Assembly (NCBI GenBank): GCA_003194525.1
Contig: NBIV01000022.1
Location: 62,001 to 126,000, forward strand
Reading direction: 5' to 3'
From: Gracilariopsis chorda
Taxonomy: Eukaryota > Rhodophyta > Florideophyceae > Gracilariales > Gracilariaceae
DNA: 64,000 nucleotides
Both the position numbers and the translations under genes were made by a program. Numbering within the stretch: position 1 is the stretch's first letter; every line of letters begins with the position of its first letter. This document shows positions 54,370-64,000 of the stretch, in pieces. Under the pieces are notes generated by a model. That model was not told the DNA's origin. It was given only the letters and a program-made list of their open reading frames with translations, and did no database searches.

Positions 54370-55450
54370 AAACTGTCACACTTCTTTTGGGATGCGGTAC
54401 GGCTCTAGGAGTGGTTTGTTTGTTGAGATACTGGAACTTTTTAGGATGTTGTCCAAATATTGGTCTACCCCTCCTTTACAGTGTATTCTAGCTGGACGGC
54501 ACTTGCAAAACGACTGCATGACTACAGTGCCAACCACTTTGCAGTGGGATCGGTGTGCTGCACCGCATTGCAAAAAGGCAGCCATGTCTCGTGCGAGCGA
54601 GCTACTGCTGAGTGGCTGGCACTGCAGTCATTTACTGTTGTGCCAGCCACTCACTATTCAGAAGCAGTCAAAACGCAGCAGCATGCAGCAGCAGCCAGTA
54701 AGCTTTGAGCTTTGCCGCTGCTGCAGCAGAAATTGTTGAGTGGAAGGGAGGCGTTGCGCGAAACGCCTTTCCTACCTGCATTGAAGGGAGAGTTCAAGAA
54801 GATTCTTTTTGGAAACGCCTCCCATCAATCAACAACACCTCCCCCTTCCCTTGTAAATCCTTCTAGTGGAGAGACAAGTAGAAGCGGCCTTCGGCCGCTG
54901 GTGTCGCTGCGCGCCGCAGAATCGTGGTGATTTTGGGGGATCTGCAGGCCGTTTCTGCTCGCCATCATTTTCAAACGGCATGAAAATCAATGAAGGCCGC
55001 GGCGCCGAGAGTAAATATGGAATAGAGTTGCAATTGAGCGCTAGCGCGTTGGTGACTGGCTGGCACTGCAGTTGTATATGTCGATTACAGTGGATTGTAA
55101 TTGGCTGGCACTGCCAAAATAACCGCATTGTAAGCCACTGTACAGCGCGGTGGCTTACATTGCTGCAGTGCCAGCCACCTAGCAGCTGTGGCAGTCAACA
55201 TGCAGCAGCTGCCAATGAGCTTTGAGTTTTGCTGCTGCCTCTGCTGCCTCTGCTGCCGCTGCTGCCGCTGCTGCTGAATTTTTTGGATGGAAGGGAGGCG
55301 TTGCGCCAAGAGAGGTTTTTGCTTACGCGTACAGGGGCGTCCGCGCGTGTTAAATTTGCGCAACCCCTCCCGTCAACCAATAAAACCCTCGTCATACATG
55401 AACAAATCATTATAGTACGGGCGGTGTTGAGATTTGCGCAGCCGTTATTT
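54370..55450 (-). mobile_element. Helitron end modules N5, two units in tandem
   Basis: On the minus strand two units follow each other. The first is about 55,450-54,835 (GGTTGACGGGAGGGG stem-loop, CAG/CTG tract, TGGCTGGCACTGCAG motifs, 3' block near 54,880-54,950). The second is about 54,835-54,370 (TTGATTGATGGGAGGCG, CGCCTCCC, CTGCTGCATG, GTGGCTGGCAC). They are more diverged than N2 and N3 and carry no gene. Confidence 0.6.
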
Positions 55451-55960
55451 GTGATATTAGGATGCAAAAATCTTGGTAGTTGAGCGTCACAGCAAACTGG
55501 TGTTTTTCTATGGTCAGTGTGAGAAAGACAGTTACAAAGGTAGGTGCTGCATGGCAGTCGCAAGATGAAGTGAAGGGGAAAGATAAAGCTTTCAAATACC
55601 GAGTGGGCGTGCAAAAGGCGAAGGAGAGGAAAGAATTTACTTGTGCAATGGTTGCCTCCGTGCCTAAGAAAATGTCCAGAAACCAGTCCAGCAGTTTTGC
55701 TCCCTTGTGGTGCAAGATGCACGAGATCAGTAGCCGGAAGCGGGCGCAACCTAAAGTGTACCAAAAAGCCATATTATGGTAATGGAATTCCAAAGTAACA
55801 AACGGTATAGCACTCCATCTGCAAAGAAAGTCTACCGGTGGTTTGGTATATATTCTACCAGAAGTGCGAGTCCTGTGCAGTTCTTGTAACAGCAAACCAC
55901 CACCAAAACCATCAAACATATGTACAATAAATGCGTAGCTACAACCCTGAAGATGACACT
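55451..55960. other. Unassigned stretch with a Lys-rich frame
   Basis: A plus frame to 55,782 with ATG at about 55,510 would encode about 90 Lys/Ala-rich residues (KAFKYRVGVQKAKERKEF). I recognise no domain. The longer minus frames over the same bases look like shadows. Confidence 0.25.
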
Positions 55961-57070
55961 GATTGATTACCACCCTTCAAACCGCCGTCCAGGCTAACTC
56001 GTTTTCAGCAGTTGGCACATACTTTGCGGCCGCTATGATCGCAAGACGACGAATCACTAGATTCACAATCCTATGGAACAGCACTGTGGCTGTTGCTGCA
56101 GCATTGACCATTCTGATCATGATCCAAAACAATAGAATGAAGAAACAGAAAGGCAGAATGTCGTGCACCGAGAGCATCGAAAAATGAGAAATTACTTTGA
56201 TTTCTGATTATCTTGGTTCTACCCCCGTATAATCATTTTGAAGTTTCCGACGCCGCTCTTGAATCCCGCAAAGAATGTTCTAAAAGATACTAAAAGATCT
56301 AATTTTTTGTTTTCCACAGATATGGGCATCTAAAAAACGCTGCATGGAAGAAAATAGTGCGTCCTGAAATCAAGCGTATGGCTTGTCTACAAATTCTGGG
56401 TACTGCAACATCGTTTGGAGATCTAGAAGATGGCTGTAGAATGTGCGCAGAACCATTGAGGAACTACTTTCATTTATTTCGAAATGTATCAAGAGGCTTT
56501 ATGGAGACTGGTACTTGAACAGAATACCTAAAAAAAGTGAGCTGCGTAAAATATCTGACAGATATAAAAACAATAGTTTGAAAGAACGTCCTGGCTCAGT
56601 TGAGGGTTGGAAGATGGTTTGGAAGAAAAGCCCAGAAGCAATGAAGTGAAAGTGACAATATCACAAGAAGAAGAAAAGAAGACTAGCAACTATCGCTGCT
56701 GAAGCTTTGCAAGATATATACCTAAGTATCTAGAACTGGTTTAGAGGCAGATGCACCACAAAAAACCAGAAAAAGTTGCTTTAAGTATCTCTTTTACTTG
56801 TTTTTGTAATCAATGTTACCTATGACATCACTTATCTACAGAATACAGATTATATGGCAATGCGCAAAATTGACGAGTTATTTACTTGCATTTTGATTCA
56901 AAAAATCCGCTTTGGGCAATATTTGCAAATCCAATTCGCTCGTCTGCAAGTAATGCTAAAACGAGGTACACAGAACTTTTGGAGAGACTGCAATATGAAA
57001 TGGAGAGAAAATTTGGTGTACAACGTTTCAGATTTAATGGCTAAGAAAGAATTTGTTCGTATGGTGTAAG
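55960..57070 (+). pseudogene. PIF/Harbinger-like transposase relic
   Basis: Pieces in several frames match the Harbinger-type layout. LQILGTATSFGDLEDGCRM with NYFHLFRNVSRGF (about 56,390-56,515) resembles the 'LR.LG.g..fdd..E....s...r..f..F' lead. WYLNRIPKKSELRKI then RPGSVEGWKMVWKKSPEA (56,503-56,640) resembles the 'yp...P......G.pGsiD..h..W..cP' segment, where the first catalytic Asp is replaced by Glu-Gly. A later frame at 56,854-57,069 is charged and unassigned. A hydrophobic N-terminal piece at 55,963-56,187 may belong. Fragmentary and inactive. Confidence 0.5.
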
Positions 57071-58240
57071 TAGAACGTCATGAAATTCAGTAAAGTTTTT
57101 GTAATTACGGACAAAATCATGCCAGTTTGCAGCAACTATGAATATTAGTTTAGTGAAGATGCTATGGCTGATGAAGGGGGAGTGACTCATAGTAGAATAA
57201 TAGGTTCTGCGGCTAGCTGAGTAGTAGTCTACCGGAAGGTGGTAGCGGCAGAGACCCAGACACTGGCATATCAATTCACTGGGTCTACTACTGATGCGGG
57301 CACAAAATAGCAGCGTCTCACAATAGGCGGGAGCTCTCCTACGTTCTTAAAGGTTGGGAGAATGGTAGCGACGGCTAGGAGGCCTTTGGCGTCCTACTGG
57401 CTGCACATGGCCGCAAAAAGATGGCGATGGTGCATGCGTTTACTCTTCCAAGATTGGTGGCACTCGAACCAACCTATATCGCCGGCTAGGCTCTGCAACC
57501 TCTGGAAACCACCCTAAAAAACTAAATAAAACTGGGTACATAATAAGACTTATGGCCACTGTGCTTTGGAACTCGCACTGTCCCCTGGTCTCTCCTGCAT
57601 CGGCAGCCTGCTTGGTAACGTGGAATATGTCGGCCAGAAATGCTCTTACATCTGCCAGCCTAGACACATGGTTAGCTCACACTGCACATGAAAAATGGTC
57701 ATTGTACTACATAGATCTCGTAATAGAAGTATAAGATGAAGAAATCAGCCGTCTGCAGGAAAGAGGGCAAGAAGAGATTGAACAACGCAACAGCAGGCAA
57801 AAGATTCTTTTATGGAGAACGGTACGCTAAATACAGAGACACTAAGCATTCAAGAGAGCGTGCTAACGTCTTCTATCAGATTTGACGCTCTACGGCAGGA
57901 TCTCCTTAGCTGCTTTGAAGAGGAAAGGGGTAGATAAGATTCATTGAATAGGTCGACGGTAGTTGTAGACTATAGAAGCAAAGGGAACCCCTCAGAATAG
58001 ATTAGCTGAAGGTAGCTCCGCCCTGTGTGCCCTGTGTTTCACCCGCGAGCGAGACGTGCATAGACGATGGATAAGGTATTGTGGTCCCCTGCGGCTGACG
58101 AATGAAGTTGCGCAGCAATTCCTTTACCACAACGTAGACAAGCACAGATCGTTGCTTTGCCATTATGAAAGCAAGAAGCATGAGGATATATCTTTGCTAA
58201 ATCTACACCGAGAGATTCCTTTTTACTTCTAACCTACTCT
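57071..58240. other. Gene-free stretch
   Basis: Only short frames are seen. A G-rich portion at about 57,170-57,480 with TAGTAGTCTACC and GGGTCTACTACTG (inverted TAGTAG/CTACTA words) may be an old repeat insertion. Confidence 0.4.
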
Positions 58241-58242
58241 AT

Positions 58243-58539
58243 CTACGGCTCGGTATCTATTTTTTCCCCATGAACAAATTTGCTTTTAGTTGTTTTCTGC
58301 ATTCTTGCCGTGCAGTTCTTCATTTTCGATCGTCTGCGAACCATAATGTCATCCATTCTATCCTTGAACTCCTTTAATTTTGGGCCCAGTCGTTTCAAGA
58401 GCTGAACATCCTCCATCTTATACTCTTCTAGCTCAGACCTCTGGCTTTCTTCTTCTAAAATATCTTTTCTCTCTGCACGACTGGTCTTTATCTCTCTTAG
58501 CCTTCCCACTAGTTTTTTTGTCCTTCTTCTCGTTTTCAT
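58243..58539 (-). CDS. Small basic coiled-coil protein or fragment
   Basis: A 98-codon frame, start ATG, is rich in Lys, Arg and Glu throughout (REIKTSRAERKDILEEESQR, LGPKLKEFKDRMDDIMVRRR). It would form one or two long helices. No family is recognised. It lies 200 bp downstream of the membrane-protein gene on the same strand. It could be a transposase tail, like the relic at 18.3-18.9 kb, or a small gene. Confidence 0.3.
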   Translation of the reverse strand: MKTRRRTKKLVGRLREIKTSRAERKDILEEESQRSELEEYKMEDVQLLKRLGPKLKEFKDRMDDIMVRRRSKMKNCTARMQKTTKSKFVHGEKIDTEP

Positions 58540-58742
58540 GAACCATGTTTGGTTCTTTTAATCCACTTTGGGCGATCATCTACATCACTAGAGTGTAGAG
58601 TATCTTCACAATCTATTTTTCACACAGCACACGAACACTCTCTCCATTCTCTGAACTGTCCAGTACAACTGTGTTAGCTTTCACCTTCTTTCTAGGGAGC
58701 TTTCCACCCACCCGATCTATCGCCCACAATCCCAGGATCGCC

Positions 58743-60218
58743 TCAACGCCCAGCCCTATTCGAGGCGTTTTTTCTGCTCATAACTGAGAACGACACAGCA
58801 AAGGCTGCAAGCACGACCACCGATGCAAGATATTGTACCAGAAAAGGCAAGTCAACTGTAGCAATCTGTCGAGTATCACTCACAACTTCTGCATCGATCA
58901 CATCTCCATCATTCACAACCGATATGCCAAGAAGAATTGCGCGTTCCATCACTCGCAATGACATGGTAGCAGACGACCACAATCCCAATTCAAACGTGTC
59001 GACATTGAAAGAAACACCATCTTCTGACGAAAACTTGACAAGTGGACGCGCTATGCCAAGTGTCAGCATCACATCTCTAGCGCTTATGTTGCGCCGCTGA
59101 ACTATTTCTTCACTGTTTCCATTACGATCCAAATCGTAACTTTTCGCGGACTTGGAGATTGAAATCCAACGGCCCCGTGCCGTAACACCAAACCAGCTGA
59201 CGTTATCCAAAATCTGTCGCACGCCTTCTCCAGGGCTACTAACGCCACCGCTAATGTCTCCGCTTTCCTTCTCCTTTCTAATGAGCCAATCGGCATGGGT
59301 GACGAGTACGTCACGCTCAAATTCCCAAAGACAAACTTGAAAAGGAATATCACCCGGCTTCGAGACATTCAAAAGGGAGGAACCGGAACCGCAATGAACT
59401 CGACGTAGACCCGTCACGTTATAAACATTGTCATAAGCTATATCCAACGCAAACAATTGACGATCACTTAGAGTATACTGCGCGCGCTCGGGTTCAAAGG
59501 TTACAAATCCATTGTCATTTTCGGTTTGGTCTGATTGAAACGTCCACTTGGTGGTTGTAAATATGAGCGAGAGCCAGGTTTCTGACGTCCAGTTCTTGGA
59601 GGTAGCAGTGGGACTGGATGCATTTGGAAACATGGGAGGAACGCATGGCTCTCCCAGTAAAGTACGCCCAGATGCACAAAGCGATCGTTGCAAGACGTTG
59701 GGACTGCAATACGTGATGTTCGGGGACACGGGATCAACATACACATTGGTGAGTGTTGACAGCGTGTTTCGTTCCGGGCAGGCGCGTTCAAGCAGGCCAA
59801 TTTGCGCCATGATATCGTTTCTTCCCTCCGTGTAAGTGACGGATGGGTTACCAGAGACTGTACTTCTCACAGTGGTGACACGCGTGACGCTACTTCCAAA
59901 CGAGGATATGCCGTACTCAAACAGAACCTCAGCGCCTGTGCCCACCCACACCGTGAGCAGGAGCAGGAACGCCGTGAGCAGAGAATATCTCAGCGACCGC
60001 CGTCCGGGAACGGAGGAGATGATGAAGCCATCAAAGAGGGCGGCACACGGGCCGAGGCTGTTGAGCTTGGCGACGTGGTGCTTGTGCAGAATGGTTGCAA
60101 ACAGAGCGGTGGATATGCGAAGCGTGAGGTAGGTGGTGACGGGCTTGAACAGCAGGAAGACAGTTAGGGCCTTGAGGGCGTTGAAGAGGTTGAGTTCGAT
60201 GTTGGTGTTCCAAACCAT
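58743..60218 (-). CDS. Membrane glycoprotein of unknown family
   Basis: The frame is unbroken. It extends upstream to a GTG at 60,386, but the first ATG is at 60,218, giving 491 residues, which I prefer. The N-terminus has a hydrophobic segment (FNALKALTVFLLFKPVTTYL), then a second one (YSLLTAFLLLLTVWVGTGAEV) about 70 residues in. A long extracellular-type domain of about 360 residues follows, with several N-x-S/T sites (NITY, NASS, NWTS, NVTG, NVSK, NVSW) and paired cysteines (CPER, YCSP, LCAS, PCVP, HCGS, VCLW). A last membrane segment (LVQYLASVVVLAAFAVSFSV) precedes a short basic tail. I do not recognise the family. It is probably a surface or endomembrane protein. Confidence 0.75.
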   Translation of the reverse strand: MVWNTNIELNLFNALKALTVFLLFKPVTTYLTLRISTALFATILHKHHVAKLNSLGPCAALFDGFIISSVPGRRSLRYSLLTAFLLLLTVWVGTGAEVLFEYGISSFGSSVTRVTTVRSTVSGNPSVTYTEGRNDIMAQIGLLERACPERNTLSTLTNVYVDPVSPNITYCSPNVLQRSLCASGRTLLGEPCVPPMFPNASSPTATSKNWTSETWLSLIFTTTKWTFQSDQTENDNGFVTFEPERAQYTLSDRQLFALDIAYDNVYNVTGLRRVHCGSGSSLLNVSKPGDIPFQVCLWEFERDVLVTHADWLIRKEKESGDISGGVSSPGEGVRQILDNVSWFGVTARGRWISISKSAKSYDLDRNGNSEEIVQRRNISARDVMLTLGIARPLVKFSSEDGVSFNVDTFELGLWSSATMSLRVMERAILLGISVVNDGDVIDAEVVSDTRQIATVDLPFLVQYLASVVVLAAFAVSFSVMSRKNASNRAGR

Positions 60219-60479
60219 GGCGGGAGTGCGGCCATGGGGCGCTTGTGGACGAGCAATGGAGCGTTTGGCAAGCGAAGCGAAGTGCTGTTGAGCTGCATGC
60301 AAGACGTGGTCAGCTCTGGCGCATTGCTCACTGGATGCTGCAGGAGGCCGTGAGCAATTGGGCGTCTCCTGAAACCGCAAATACACAAATTTAAAAGGCT
60401 ATACATGAATTTGGGGTTGGATGCATTTCCACCAATGCGCAGCGCTTTTGATGCTTCATCGCTGAGCTTTTGTTTCTGT

Positions 60480-60918
60480 AAGACGACTGGGCTACAAAAG
60501 TGTCCGGGCAGACACTGATGCGAGCTTGTCCAGCGATACTTGTAGTGAGCTTCCACGAGCGTAGGCGGAACCGAGTTTGAATGAACGAATCAGCTTGTAG
60601 TGAGTTCCCACACTCCCCGGTCAAACTCGGTGGAGCCGAAGCGAAGCGTATGTAACGTTTTGACGACGTGTTGTGTAGATGTGTAGATGTGTAGATGTGT
60701 AGATGTGTAGATGTGTACGTGTGATTATAGTGTAGACGTGTAATACTCCCCGGTGACCGGTGTGACTTTGAACGACGGAAAGTGCAGAGCGAAGACATTG
60801 GCGACTGGTGAGAATCGAACTGTGTACCACAGCGGCAGCAATGAGGGCCCATAACCATTAAGAAGACTGGGCTACAAAAATGCCCGGCCTGACACTAATG
60901 CGAGCTTCTCCAGCGATA
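60480..60918. repeat. Pair of 59-bp direct repeats, 380 bp apart
   Basis: 60,480-60,538 and 60,860-60,918 both contain GACTGGGCTACAAAA, GACACT-ATGCGAGCTT and CCAGCGATA. They match at 52 of 59 positions by my count. Between them lie the minisatellite and an 18-bp repeat (CTTGTAGTGAGCTTCCAC at 60,539, CTTGTAGTGAGTTCCCAC at 60,594). They lie upstream of the membrane-protein gene and might flank a small element or hold regulatory sites. Confidence 0.65.
60673..60720. repeat. Minisatellite (GTGTAGAT)5
   Basis: Five perfect copies of GTGTAGAT run from 60,673 to 60,712, followed by the variant GTGTACGT. Confidence 0.95.
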
Positions 60919-62295
60919 ATTAAATTGTATTGCAAACAGCAGTCGTTTTTTCTCGGTATTACGTTCTTGTACAATCAGGAATAAATGCAAACAGAGAGAA
61001 TAGAGGCTGTGTGCTATGCAGAGATGATGAAATTGTAGCTACACTATGCGTGTTCCAACGTCTGTTCGTTGGAAGAAGCTGTTCTCTGTACGAGGAACAT
61101 CAGTACCCAAAATGTGTTTAGTCTCTTTTCCCGGTCTGGAGGACAAGATACTGCACAGCTCACTGTATTTATCTGCGGAGATGCACGCAGCGGTGGCGTC
61201 CAGCGCCACCTCAATTTGTACAAATCAGCTGGAAACTACAAAGAGCTATCAGTAAATAAAACAAAGAAAAGACAATCTTCCCACATTTTGTCCATGTTCA
61301 CTGTAGAGCCAACACTACCTCCATTTGCACTATGCATGTTTGGTGATAAAGATAGTAGAGACACCTAGAACAGATTGAATGCAACTAAGCAAAACATCAG
61401 CAGAAAATAGTGCGCAGTAGTAGTCCAGTCTGCAACTTACCCCAAACACTACAAAAACCTTCACCAAGTAGTCCAAAGCAGCATCTACCGGTCGGAATAC
61501 AGACAAGGTAGAGATCCTACTTGGTCTTTGGGTGACGTGCAATTTCACAAATACCGTAATGTCCTCCTTTCCAAAAAATAAAAACCCCACTTCCGTTCTT
61601 ACTGCTCAAAGCGCAAAGCACCAACAACCACTGACACCTGGGACACCGTACGACAAACCCAACATAACATGTGGCAGTAAAACGTGCTGGGCAGTGTTAA
61701 AAGTAATTGCAGGGGATGCCAGTGTCAAAACTAATGGTAAAGTGCTATGCTGCGGCCAGTTCTACGCAACTTCAAGCGCACAGAATGGTGCAGAATCGAT
61801 GCATTGAATTGACATTGATTCGCTGCAGTGTCGTGGATGAAGGAACGTCACCTTTTGCGTAGTTGCAGAAACAGGTTGATTTAAGAACTAACGACTCCCT
61901 CTGCCACCAGTTCTGAAGATCCCGAAGGCTAACTTCAAAGGCGCTGTAGTAGTCATACGAAGAAAGGTTAGAAAGTGGTGTCTGGAGGTTCCAGGGTTCT
62001 CCTTGGTGAAAGAAGGACCCGGTTGCAGGGGAAAAAGTGAGTGCACCAACGAGCACGTAGTTGACCCATCGATGCGAATTGTTGCAACCCGGGGAAAAGG
62101 ACTCTGCCTAGTGTTTGCTGTTGTAAACGCCGTAGCGCGTTTGGTAGATTTTGAGACAGCTTGAATCGTGGAGAAAAAACTGGCAAAATGTTCGTACAGT
62201 CGCTGGTCCATATCATCTTGCCAACCAGTGCTGCACAGTTTGAACACCAACATTAATTTTCGAAAATTAAAAAAAAAAACCAGAAACAATCAAGC
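60919..62295. other. Stretch without a convincing gene
   Basis: Plus frames at 61,069-61,368 and 61,532-61,807 are open for 91-99 codons but start without ATG and show no domain. A minus frame at 61,888-62,289 is also open (133 codons), with no recognisable family. Some of this may be the 3' end of the copia element. Confidence 0.35.
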
Positions 62296-62532
62296 ATGTT
62301 TGAATGGCTTGTTGACAGGAAGAGAGGATTGTGGCTGATACGGTTGCGCCGTGGCAGCATTTTCAACCATTGCATTCTGATCGATGGCAACCGACAGGAA
62401 ATTCTTGACGTCGAAGACAGAAAATCATTGCGACTAAGTGTCCTGGCGATTGAAGCTTGCCGCGGTGACGAGGAAGGTAGATTATACGTTGCGCAAGTCA
62501 GAGAGGTATATCAGTCGAAGCCGCGGAAGTAA
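62296..62532 (+). CDS. Short frame, unknown, possible protease-like fragment
   Basis: ATG 62,296 opens 78 codons with well-formed strand-like sequence (LWLIRLRRGSIFNHCILIDG, then RQEILDVEDRKSLRLSV). The H-C-I-L-I-D and later D resemble the His/Asp half of transposon-borne papain-like domains, but this is a loose impression. No Cys half is seen. It lies opposite the copia 3' flank. Confidence 0.3.
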   Translation: MFEWLVDRKRGLWLIRLRRGSIFNHCILIDGNRQEILDVEDRKSLRLSVLAIEACRGDEEGRLYVAQVREVYQSKPRK

Positions 62533-62613
62533 AATAGAATGCCCAGATTGTTGCACGTCACATGATGAGCGTTGCGCATTCCATTGTTCTGGAACAATAA
62601 AAATTCTGCCTTC

Positions 62614-63180
62614 CTATATCACCTTGCGTATTGCTGCCTGCTGCATGTGTTTTGTTAACCCATCTGAAATGTTCTGGGAACTTCGCACAAAACCGATGTC
62701 AGATATAAGTCCATCCTTAAAACCTTCTCGAGCCGCCGCGATGTCCAGCATCACTCTTTTTTCAGAGGTGCGAGAGCCCTTTGGGATCACATCAAATAAG
62801 CACTTGCTGTCTGTGAGCAGTTGCACGGGAACCTTCTTCTTTGTCAAATGTTGTAACTCTTCGGACAGGGTAGTGGCGACATCGAACAGATCGCTGAAAG
62901 CGATGACTTCTCCAGCCATCGCAGAGCGAGTAACTCGGCCAGACTTGTATGATTTGAAATGTACTGGCACCACGGCACCAGTATTATCTCCAATGAAGCA
63001 AATATGCCCTAAATGTGACGATTGATCAGCATTGTTTGCAAATGAGGAGTCTGAGAACCAGATGATCCGTAACGACTCCAAATCTAGGCTTTGAAATTGC
63101 AAAGACACCTGATTGGACTTTGTGTAGCGAATGGTACCGTTGAGTTGCCTGATGAACTTCTTCGGTTCTTTAGCGAACAT
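62614..63180 (-). pseudogene. Copia RNase H domain (fossil)
   Basis: Landmarks are FIRQLNGTIRYTKSN (usual 'R-I-L-R-Y-I-K-G' lead), IIWFSDSSFANNADQSSHLG with the catalytic Asp, GRVTRSAMAGEVIAFSD, LLTDSKCLFDVI and SDGLTK. This is a typical Ty1/copia RNase H read through without interruption. Confidence 0.88.
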
Positions 63181-63237
63181 TTGGTCGGTAACTTGAGCCA
63201 GTCGGGATATATCAAAAATGCATTCAGGGCGAGTGTT

Positions 63238-64000
63238 CTAAAGCCACGCGAGTTTCATGCGCATAGAACGAAATTTCTTATAGTTTGCATTTGTCTCTAG
63301 CTCCTCAAGTTTTCGAAGATAGGCATGTTGATCTTGGAGGATGGTTTTGTCTGTATTTTTTGACAAAAGGAACCCAGTAAATGCGCATGGGAGGTATTGG
63401 TCTTTAGCCATATCAAACTTCCTCTTTGATTGCTTACAAATAATCACAAACTCGCGGTCACCTGCACGGAGTAAATCGTCTACATAAACTCCTGAGAGAC
63501 CCTTTATTAGACCTTCCTTGACGAGTACGTACAGCGCACGATCCAATCGCAAAGGCTTCATTCCTAGATCATCGATTTGATTCTTGTCAAGGGTAGGATG
63601 CCAAAGGTCACCTGATTCACAAAGCACATATAATGGCTTCAATAGCTGAAGGCATTGCGCCGGGTCCAGTTCGCACACCGGGACGGGCTTATCGATGAAC
63701 ACTTCCCGCGCGAGGGGTTCTGCAGACTGCAGATACGCTTGAAGAACATCACAAAACGTTGAAACCATAGACCATAGCCAGGGCTAGTAACAGTCGGATT
63801 GACTGCGGTTGGAGAGTAGTAGCTGAGTGAACCATCATGTTTTTAAGCCTGTCACGTTGACCAACGATGAAATATCTTGCCTTATACTTAATCTGTCCGT
63901 CTTCTCTCGATTTGATAGCCAATACAAATCTGCCTGGTAAGATGTTATCATCGATCGGAACGTCCTCCCGTAATATGACCTTGAACGTTAATCGGTCCAG
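63238..64000 (-). pseudogene. Copia reverse transcriptase (fossil)
   Basis: Reading from the window end: FVLAIKSREDGQIKYKARYF is the 'W-V-F-x-x-K...YKARLV' opening, followed by SATTLQPQSIRLLLALAM and DVLQAYLQSA ('D-V-x-x-A-F-L'). LLKPLYVLCESGDLWHPTLD follows, then the YVDD box LSGVYVDDLLRAGD. Order and spacing fit Ty1/copia. Confidence 0.88.

Larger units (their letters stand above)
62600..64000 (-). mobile_element. Ty1/copia LTR retrotransposon, 3' part, runs off the window
   Basis: Reverse transcriptase and then RNase H are read on the minus strand without integrase between them, as in Ty1/copia. The open frames are long, so this copy is younger than the gypsy relic, though it has a few breaks. 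An LTR should lie between about 62,600 and 61,900 but could not be delimited. Confidence 0.85.

Noticed and set aside
60797-60880. Possible tRNA gene on the minus strand
   Set aside because: GTTCGATTC and an A-box-like TAGCCCAGT are present, but the T-stem arms do not pair and no acceptor stem can be formed, so I do not call a tRNA.

Overview
This looks like nuclear DNA of a eukaryote with intron-poor genes and a heavy load of transposons. The only intact-looking host genes are single-exon: an acetyl-CoA synthetase (29,049-31,196, +), an AlkD-like DNA alkylation repair protein (32,458-33,366, -), a membrane glycoprotein of unknown family (58,743-60,218, -) and possibly an unrecognised protein at 5.2-6.3 kb. 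Uninterrupted genes in a bed of Helitrons, Mutator-like, pogo-like, Harbinger-like, Ty3/gypsy and Ty1/copia relics fit a florideophyte red alga such as Chondrus. That assignment is inference and was not tested by a search.

Layout. 1-0.36 kb: gag-like fossil (-). 1.2-3.3 kb: decayed pogo-like DNA transposon with recognisable terminal inverted repeats. 3.77-3.88 kb: foldback palindrome. 4.16-4.9 kb: about 120-bp tandem repeats leading into an unrecognised C-ending-codon-rich gene. 6.5-13.1 kb: broken Ty3/gypsy element (+). 13.2-16.1 kb: unassigned decayed coding DNA. 16.1-20.6 kb: pogo-like transposase scraps and a coiled-coil relic. 20,961-28,608: a Mutator-like element (MULE) with 147-bp terminal inverted repeats, a perfect 10-bp target duplication, a transposase with a SWIM zinc finger and a second gene encoding a ULP1/SENP-type cysteine protease. 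28.6-33.4 kb: host island (acetyl-CoA synthetase and AlkD-like gene, convergent), with a perfect 17-bp hairpin just upstream of the synthetase. 34.56-51.6 kb: Helitron cluster, consisting of one near full-length copy (+), three short non-autonomous units head to tail, a deleted copy, a third 5' end, and a near full-length inverted copy (-) with a further unit behind it. 51.7-54.2 kb: second pogo-like transposon, interrupted by a 652-bp solo LTR. 54.4-55.45 kb: more Helitron end modules. 56-57.1 kb: Harbinger-like relic. 58.2-60.9 kb: second host island with a minisatellite and direct repeats upstream of the membrane-protein gene. 62.6-64 kb: Ty1/copia reverse transcriptase and RNase H (-), running off the window.

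How it works together. The host genes show no operon-like linkage. The coherent systems are the mobile elements. The MULE pairs a transposase with a SUMO-protease-like passenger. The Helitrons encode an N-terminal protein with a 7-residue Gly/Arg repeat and acidic repeats, a Cys-rich region, an HUH/Y2 Rep domain and a PIF1-type helicase. Their ends are joined head to tail in the way expected of rolling-circle concatemers. Nearly every transposon gene carries in-frame stops, so this block looks like a graveyard rather than an active locus.
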